DNA of 64,000 nucleotides from CBDIHP01 sp965279195. GTDB lineage: Bacteria; Planctomycetota; Planctomycetia; Isosphaerales; Isosphaeraceae. The position numbers and the translations under genes are program-made. The stretch is from contig CBDIHP010000023.1 in the NCBI GenBank assembly GCA_965279195.1, positions 28,756-92,755 on the forward strand. The letters run 5' to 3'. The notes below the pieces were generated by a model. It did no database searches. It saw nothing but the letters and a program-made list of their open reading frames with translations, and was not told the origin of the DNA. This document shows, in pieces, positions 59,546 through 64,000 of this stretch. How positions within the stretch are numbered: the stretch's first letter is position 1; the number at the start of each line of letters is the position of its first letter.

Positions 59546-60492
59546 TCAAGATGGATTCCGGGGTGATGCCACCAGTTGAGTGATGAGTGCCCCGAGCAAG
59601 GCCCTCCCGCGGGCTCGGACGTTGTGGACGAACTGGAAGAACGCCAGGTACAGCGGCAGCGATTCCTGGGAGATTCCGCGGTGGGGGCGGAGCCAGCTCC
59701 GCAACAGCGACCAGAAGCCTTCCATGGTGTTGACGTGGACCTCGTGGAACCCGTCGCCGTCCTCGTCGCGGGCGTACTCGCCCTTCCCGTGGCAGACCGT
59801 CTTGTGCCGATATCCCCACTCCTCCAGCCGACTGTAGATGTCGTACTCGTCGGTGTGGACGAGCGAACCCGGGGCGATCGTCGCCTCGATCAGGGGGCGG
59901 ATCGTCGCCTGCCTGACGTCCGCCAGCATCCGGATCACGACCCGGCCGCCGCGCTGGAGCATGCCGAAGATCGGCGGCTTCTCCTTCTCGAGCGTCCCAC
60001 GGCCCGGGGCCCCTTTCAGGCGCCGTCGCCGCCCGGGCCGGCCTTTTTTTCGACGGCCTCGGGATGGCCCTTATGTCCCGCCACGACATAGACTTCGTCG
60101 CATTCGACCTCGCCCGAGAGGCGCTCCGGCGGGCTGCGGTCGACGATGCCCCGGCGGAGGGCCGCGATCATGTCGCGGGCGTCGGACTTGTCGATGCCGA
60201 GTTCGCGGGCGATCTGCAGCCCCGAGAGGTTCAGCCCCATGAAATACAGGCAGGCGATCCAGGTGCGCAGCGGCCGATGATGGCCGGCGAAGACCGTGTC
60301 GGTCAGGTCGTCGAAGCGCCTGCGGCAGGCCTTGCACTCGTACCGCTGGCGGTCGGGCTGGGTGTCGTCGCGCCCGTTCCGGACGACCGAGGTCGAACCG
60401 CACGCGGGGCAGGCGACGCCGTCCGGCCACCGCAGATCGCGGACGGTCTGGAAGCACTTGGCGTCGTCGAAGAGGTCCTGGATGTTCACCAT
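59546..60492 (-). CDS. IS1595-type transposase, read through a -1 frameshift
   Basis: The N-terminal 158-codon frame (60492-60016) has a zinc ribbon (CPACGSTSVVRNG, later YECKACRRRFDDLTDT), a helix-turn-helix-like part (GLQIARELGIDKSDARDMI) and the first catalytic Asp (EVECDEVYVVAGH). It ends with a TGA at 60016-60018. The rest lies in the -1 frame and has EKPPIFGMLQRGGRVVIRML, the second Asp (VHTDEYDIYSRL) and the third catalytic position HVNTMEGFWSLLRSWL. The slip site A AAA AAG at 60049-60043 is in proper phase; a -1 shift there gives one 315-aa protein with no stop. If no slip occurs, only a truncated protein is made. Confidence 0.85.
60000..60049 (-). promoter_or_regulatory. predicted -1 frameshift signal: slippery heptamer and stem
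   Basis: On the minus strand A AAA AAG (60049-60043) follows the zero-frame codon phase GAA AAA AAG. After 2 bases a perfect 9-bp stem begins: CGGCCCGGG (60040-60032) with CCCGGGCCG (60008-60000), loop of 23 bases that includes the zero-frame stop. The spacer is shorter than the usual 5-9 bases unless the first stem pairs melt. Transcript slippage on the seven-A run is an alternative. Confidence 0.6.
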
Positions 60493-60611
60493 GGTGCCCG
60501 GCTCGCGTGCCCGTTCGCGAAGGAGGTCAAGGTCGTCCGAGACCGCCGATCCTACCGCATCCGGCGACCCAACGCCCCATCACCCCGGAATCCACCTTGA
60601 GCCATTAAAGA

Positions 60612-60977
60612 TAGCTCCATCCGATTCCTGAAAACACTCCATACCCTCAACGGGCCGTGGGATTGGAACCGGAGGCCTCGATTCCTATTGCTCGCCAGGA
60701 GGGCATTTTTGCGAGGGCTTGCGCTAGTGCATGCGGACGTCCGGATTCGGGAGCTTGCAAGTCGGGGGGGAGGCGATACAATCGGCACCGCAATCACGAG
60801 GACGGTCTCCGTGCGCGCCGAGCGGCGCGTTTCGAAGAGGTTGCGAAGGTTCACGACCGCCGGGGCCGACTCCAGAGGCCCGCGGCGGCGACGGGTTCGT
60901 TACCGAACCGCTTCCAAATTTGCGACTTGTGGCTCTCCACGTTCGCGGCGAGAGTGACCGGAGAAAGGCATCGGATC
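60612..60977. other. 366-base region between the IS and the aldolase gene
   Basis: No supported gene. It contains the predicted aldolase promoter listed separately. The first part (60612-60660) is A/T-richer and would have adjoined the caspase-PDZ operon before the IS entered. Confidence 0.5.
60755..60782 (+). promoter_or_regulatory. predicted promoter of the aldolase gene
   Basis: TTGCAA (60755-60760), a 16-base spacer and TACAAT (60777-60782). The leader would be about 190 bases, which leaves room for control elements, though none is recognised. Confidence 0.5.
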
Positions 60978-62081
60978 ATGGCGCAGAATGCGACCGTCCT
61001 GCTCGGACGGGGGCTCACCCCGGGCAAGCTTCGGGGCCTCCAGCGGATCAGCAACCCCAACGGCACGCTGACCATGCTGGCGCTCGACCAGAACAGCTCG
61101 ATGATCGAGATGGCCGCGAAGGCCCTCAAGGCCAAGGGCCAGGATCGCGAGCCGACCTTCGAGGAGATCGTCGAGGCCAAGCTCGACATGATGAAGCAGA
61201 TGGCCCCGGCGGCCTCGGGCGTCCTCATCGACGCCTACTACGGCGCCTGGCCCGCCATCGCCACCGGCTCCATCCCGCCCGACAAGGGCCTGCTCATCCG
61301 CGTCGAGAAGTCGGGTGCCGGCAAGAACAAGGCCGGCGCCGTCATGGGCGAGCTCGAGCCGGGGATGTCGGTCGAGAAGATCAAGCTGATGGGCGCCGAC
61401 GCCGTCAAGCTCCTCGCCCCCTTCGAGCCGGGCGAGCCGATCTCCGCCGAACACCAGTTCGCGATGATCCAGCACGTCTACGAGGAGTGCAAGAAGCACG
61501 ACATCCTGCTCCTCCTCGAGCCGGTCACCTTCCCCTACAACGGCGAGAAGAAGACCGACGACTCGTACCTCTCCCGCAAGGGGGCGTCGGTCATCGAGAC
61601 CGCCCGCCAGATCAGCCGGTTCTGCGACGTCTACAAGGCCGAGTTCCCCGGCACCCTCGGGCGCGAGTCGGACGAGACGCTCCAGGACACCCTCCACGCC
61701 GTGAGCGAGGCGAGCGAGCGCCCCTGGGTGCTCCTCTCCGCCGGCGTCGATTACCCCGACTACCTCAAGCAGGTCAAGATGGCCATGAGCTGCGGGTGCT
61801 CCGGCATCCTCGGCGGCCGCGCCTTCTGGAAGGAGTACTTCCTCCAGGACGGCGCCGAGGCCCGCACCAAGTTCGCCGCCACCGAGGGCCTGCGCCGAGT
61901 CGCCGAGACCGACGCGGTCGTCCGCGAGAACGCGACCCCCTGGTTCGCCAAGTACGGCATCAGCCAGGAGGACCTCCATTCCATCCGCGCCGCCGAGGGC
62001 TGGCACTTCCGCTACGCCACCCACGCCTCCGCCGCCGGCGGCAAGTCGGGCCATGTCGTCCGCGCGGGCGAAGTCTACTGA
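60978..62081 (+). CDS. class I tagatose-1,6-bisphosphate aldolase-like enzyme
   Basis: A 367-aa protein similar to LacD-type aldolases, which split tagatose-1,6-bisphosphate into dihydroxyacetone phosphate and glyceraldehyde-3-phosphate through a lysine Schiff base. It has LTMLALDQNSSMIEMAAKAL, GVLIDAYYGAWPAIATGSIP, GADAVKLLAPFEPGEPI (Lys near residue 143 as the probable Schiff base), DILLLLEPVTFPYNGEKK and WVLLSAGVDYPDYLKQVKMA. GAGAAAGG stands about 10 bases before ATG 60978. The other tagatose-pathway genes are not adjacent, so the sugar substrate is open; sulfo-sugar aldolases of the same fold are an alternative. Confidence 0.78.
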   Translation: MAQNATVLLGRGLTPGKLRGLQRISNPNGTLTMLALDQNSSMIEMAAKALKAKGQDREPTFEEIVEAKLDMMKQMAPAASGVLIDAYYGAWPAIATGSIPPDKGLLIRVEKSGAGKNKAGAVMGELEPGMSVEKIKLMGADAVKLLAPFEPGEPISAEHQFAMIQHVYEECKKHDILLLLEPVTFPYNGEKKTDDSYLSRKGASVIETARQISRFCDVYKAEFPGTLGRESDETLQDTLHAVSEASERPWVLLSAGVDYPDYLKQVKMAMSCGCSGILGGRAFWKEYFLQDGAEARTKFAATEGLRRVAETDAVVRENATPWFAKYGISQEDLHSIRAAEGWHFRYATHASAAGGKSGHVVRAGEVY

Positions 62082-62116
62082 CGAAACGAAGCCAATCCCT
62101 CCGTCCCCGGGGGAAA

Positions 62117-62132
62117 TGTTTCACGTGAAACA
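62117..62132. promoter_or_regulatory. parS site (ParB binding)
   Basis: TGTTTCACGTGAAACA is a perfect 16-base match to the conserved bacterial parS palindrome. The symmetry extends to 28 bases (62111-62138, flanks GGGAAA and TTTCCC). It lies 36 bases after the aldolase stop. parS sites are bound by ParB and typically cluster near the replication origin. Confidence 0.92.
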
Positions 62133-62177
62133 TTTCCCTCAAGTTCCACGGGACGACGGCCGACGGGCGATCTGACG

Positions 62178-62222
62178 AGGGACGGCAAGGGGGATCTCCC
62201 CGGGCCGTCCCTTTCTCATTTT
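62178..62222 (+). terminator. intrinsic terminator downstream of the aldolase gene
   Basis: AGGGACGGC (62178-62186) pairs with GCCGTCCCT (62204-62212), with an inner GGGGGATCTCCCC pairing, followed by TTCTCATTTTCG. From here to 62465 no gene is seen. Confidence 0.65.
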
Positions 62223-62465
62223 CGAAGGATCGGACTGAGGCGGGACGTCCCCCCCGATTCTCAGCGATGGCCGTGTTCACCCCGTTCGTTGCCGCCGGGA
62301 AACGGGCTCTCGTCGGGGACGGCGCCCCAGGGCATCACTCCGGCCCTGTTTGACCTCGAGGGTTGAGAATGTCCGGGCCGGCACAGGCCATGCATCCAAT
62401 GTCGTGGAGCAGGGGCACCCGGCGATGGCGGCCGGTGCCGATCCTCGATTTCAGGATGACTTCAC

Positions 62466-63245
62466 ATGGGCGGACTCTCGCTCCACCCGGATCCATTCCA
62501 CTCGCGGATCACCGAACGCGAGCACCAGATCCGCAACCATCGGAGGCGGCGACGCCTCAAGTACGTCCTGGCCCACGCCTTCGAGGACTTCGTCTGGCGG
62601 TTCCGGCTCCCGATCATCCTCGTCGCCGTCGTGGCGCTGGCCGGGGGGGCGGTGGCCGTGGGCGTGAGCCTCCAGCGCGAGCTGAAGCACAAGGAGCACC
62701 TCAAGGGGATCGAATCCCGCTACTCCCGGCTGGTCCAGCAGCTCGACGACCGGATCCGGGAGGCGGAGGGACGCGTCGCCGTCGTGCCGCACGCCCGGCT
62801 CAAGATGTCCGAGACCGATGACGGGTCCGGCGACGCCCGGGTCGGCTACTACCTCCAGAAGAAGGCCCCCGAGGACGCCGAGACCGAGTCCCTCGCGGTC
62901 GGACGGATGGAGATCCTGCCGGGAAAGAAGTCGTTCACCCCCAGCGCCAGCCGGGACGACACCGTGATGTTCGTGGAGTCGGGCAAGGGAGTGGTCGTCT
63001 ACCTCGACGAGGCCCGGACAATCGAGCCCGGGGCTGCCGTCCACTTCGCGAAGGGGACCCGGGTCGCCATCAACAACGTGGGCGACACGATGCTCAAGCT
63101 CCAGTTCGTGCGCTGGGCGACCCCCGCCCCGGAGCCGGCCGAGGGCAACGCCGGGTCGGCCTCGGACGCCGATCGGAAGACGGCGCCGGCGGCCAAGGTC
63201 GGGCGGTTGGCCTCGATGGCGAGGCGGCCCGACTTGGCCCGATGA
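62466..63245 (+). CDS. membrane-anchored cupin-like protein
   Basis: A 259-aa protein. A basic N-terminal part (HQIRNHRRRRRLKYVLAHAF) precedes one membrane helix (about residues 49-70, LPIILVAVVALAGGAVAVGV), then a coiled stretch (ELKHKEHLKGIESRYSRLVQ). The C-terminal half (about 125-220) resembles a cupin: LAVGRMEILPGKKSFTPSAS, DTVMFVESGKGVVVYLDEAR and PGAAVHFAKGTRVAINNVGD. The tail is Ala/Lys-rich. Its role is unknown. AGGA lies 10 bases before ATG 62466. It converges with the next gene, only 15 bases away. Confidence 0.65.
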   Translation: MGGLSLHPDPFHSRITEREHQIRNHRRRRRLKYVLAHAFEDFVWRFRLPIILVAVVALAGGAVAVGVSLQRELKHKEHLKGIESRYSRLVQQLDDRIREAEGRVAVVPHARLKMSETDDGSGDARVGYYLQKKAPEDAETESLAVGRMEILPGKKSFTPSASRDDTVMFVESGKGVVVYLDEARTIEPGAAVHFAKGTRVAINNVGDTMLKLQFVRWATPAPEPAEGNAGSASDADRKTAPAAKVGRLASMARRPDLAR

Positions 63246-63260
63246 ACCCGTTGGGTTCGT

Positions 63261-63764
63261 TCAGCGCTCCAGGATCACGACCAGTTCGTCGTGGCTGCCG
63301 GCGTGCCCCTGGATGTTCATCACGAAGGCGGACTTCACCGACCAGCCGTCGCGGGCGTGCTGGTTCAGTGCGACTTCGAGGCTCTGGAAGTTGACCCGGC
63401 CCGACGCGCTGTGCTCTTTCTGGGCCAGGACCTTGTACTGGAGCGTGCCGTCTTCGGGCTTCGGCACGTCGCTGGGACGGCCCTCGGGGGTGAGCCCGGC
63501 GGCGGCGTTCAGGAGCGAGTCGGACTCAGGATCGATCGTCGGGTACGACGGCACGTCCTGGGTCGGCCAGTCGAGCCCCTCGACCGGGAGGGCGTCGGGG
63601 TGCGAGACCGACGTCGCCCTGGCCCGGTCGGTGATCGGGGTCCGGACCAGGGCGCCGGGGATGGTCTGGGTCGCGCCGCAGTGCGGGCACTTCGTCTTGC
63701 GCCCGGCCATGGTGTCGGAGGCCTTCAGGGCCTTGCCGCACTCGCAGTGGAAATTGATCGACAT
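63261..63764 (-). CDS. zinc-ribbon protein with DUF4177-like C-terminus
   Basis: A 167-aa protein. MSINFHCECGKALKASDTMA and KTKCPHCGATQTIPG form a zinc ribbon of the planctomycete type (CxC and CxxC). A variable linker (about 50-110) follows. The C-terminus (about 112-167) has YKVLAQKEHSASGRVNFQSL, then ALNQHARDGWSVKSAFVMNI and ELVVILER, the pattern of DUF4177. Start 63764 has AGGAG 9 bases upstream; an upstream in-frame ATG at 63917 adds a Pro-rich, unlikely extension. Confidence 0.7.
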   Translation of the reverse strand: MSINFHCECGKALKASDTMAGRKTKCPHCGATQTIPGALVRTPITDRARATSVSHPDALPVEGLDWPTQDVPSYPTIDPESDSLLNAAAGLTPEGRPSDVPKPEDGTLQYKVLAQKEHSASGRVNFQSLEVALNQHARDGWSVKSAFVMNIQGHAGSHDELVVILER

Positions 63765-63935
63765 GCCAGGTCGCTCCTCGATCGGCCGGGGCGGTTCCTC
63801 CGCCCGGATGGTTTTCGTGGGATCCTCCGCGGGGCCCTCCGTTGTGACCGGCGCGGGGGGCGGCGTCCACGAAAATCCGGGGGCGGCGGCGATTTGCCGC
63901 CCCCCTGACACCGTCACCGGCCCGGCCGAGGCAGA

Positions 63936-64000
63936 TTACTGGCCATTGAAGCTGCGGCGCTCGGGCTTGGAGAGCGCGGGGTTTTTGATCGGAGATCGGG
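63936..64000 (-). CDS. C-terminal end of an unidentified gene (cut by the window edge)
   Basis: On the minus strand the last 20 visible residues, RSPIKNPALSKPERRSFNGQ, end with TAA at 63936-63938. The rest lies beyond the window. I cannot name the family. Confidence 0.45.
   Translation of the reverse strand, partial: RSPIKNPALSKPERRSFNGQ

Larger units (their letters stand above)
59543..60603. mobile_element. complete IS1595-family-like insertion sequence
   Basis: The element is 1061 bases long. Its ends are 26-base inverted repeats with one mismatch: GGCTCAAGATGGATTCCGGG and six more bases at 59543-59568, and the inverse at 60578-60603. The 8-base target sequence ATTAAAGA is present on both sides (59535-59542 and 60604-60611), unaltered, which marks a fairly recent insertion. 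One transposase gene fills it on the minus strand, and its stop codon lies inside the left terminal repeat. The 8-base duplication fits IS1595-type elements. Confidence 0.92.

Noticed and set aside
59415..60089. 224-codon third-frame ORF across the transposase
   Set aside because: It is Arg/Pro/Ala-rich without motifs; the transposase catalytic residues lie in the other two minus frames.
1..64000. CRISPR arrays, rRNA or tRNA genes
   Set aside because: I looked for regularly spaced direct repeats, rRNA core motifs and tRNA TPsiC-like boxes and recognised none. A covariance-model scan would be needed to exclude tRNAs fully.

Overview
The window is about 69% GC and reads like a planctomycete chromosome, most probably from the family Isosphaeraceae (inference from gene content, not a database match). 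Pointers are the many N-terminally or C-terminally membrane-anchored Ser/Thr kinases, an ECF sigma/anti-sigma pair, secreted hydrolases, a surface protein with a LEPR-XLL-like N-terminus, a ribosomal-protein cluster with long spacers that lacks L30, IF-1 and adenylate kinase genes, and many palindromic intergenic repeats.

Layout. 1-5.4 kb: secreted or degradative enzymes on + (ceramidase-like, PL10-type pectate lyase, phosphodiesterase/nucleotide pyrophosphatase-like). 5.4-9.5 kb: palindromic repeats, a small membrane protein, a zinc-ribbon membrane protein and a Ser/Thr kinase with a multi-span N-terminus. 9.8-11.7 kb (-): sigma factor, anti-sigma factor and a small exported protein. 11.9-14.8 kb (-): two tandem HEAT-repeat membrane proteins whose leaders are also duplicated. 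15.0-17.1 kb: fusA, away from tuf/rpsL/rpsG. 17.3-19.5 kb: two genes carrying frameshifts (an unknown protein and rtcA). 19.7-25.3 kb: lipoprotein, Tat-exported prenyltransferase-repeat protein, metallo-beta-lactamase-fold hydrolase and a large secreted Ig-like protein. 25.5-32.9 kb (-): a 1143-aa kinase with C-terminal TPR-like repeats, a KGG-repeat stress protein and a hybrid histidine kinase. 33.1 kb: an ATP-grasp protein.

34.2-52.2 kb is the S10/spc/alpha ribosomal supercluster: rpsJ-rplC-rplD-rplW-rplB-rpsS-rplV-rpsC-rplP-rpmC-rpsQ-rplN-rplX-rplE-rpsN-rpsH-rplF-rplR-rpsE-rplO-secY-map-rpmJ-rpsM-rpsK-rpsD-rpoA-rplQ. It starts from a near-consensus promoter upstream of rpsJ. A terminator follows secY, and a further promoter precedes rpmJ.

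52.4-55.5 kb: HIT protein, two tandem chain-length-regulator-like membrane proteins and a cyanophycinase-like peptidase. 55.6-59.5 kb (-): an apparent operon of an exported protein, an exported caspase-like protein with PDZ domains and a membrane-anchored PDZ protein. Directly upstream of it sits an intact IS1595-like insertion sequence (59543-60603) with 26-bp terminal repeats, an 8-bp target duplication and a transposase that needs a -1 frameshift at A AAA AAG. 60.9-62.2 kb: a LacD-like aldolase followed by a perfect parS site, which suggests the window is origin-proximal. 62.4-64 kb: a cupin-like membrane protein, a zinc-ribbon/DUF4177-like protein and the end of an unidentified gene.

No rRNA, tRNA or CRISPR array was recognised. 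The strongest candidates for something undescribed are the exported caspase/PDZ operon with the IS in its upstream region, the families of nested intergenic palindromes, and a possible minus-strand 33-codon gene with its own terminator at 3.3-3.5 kb.
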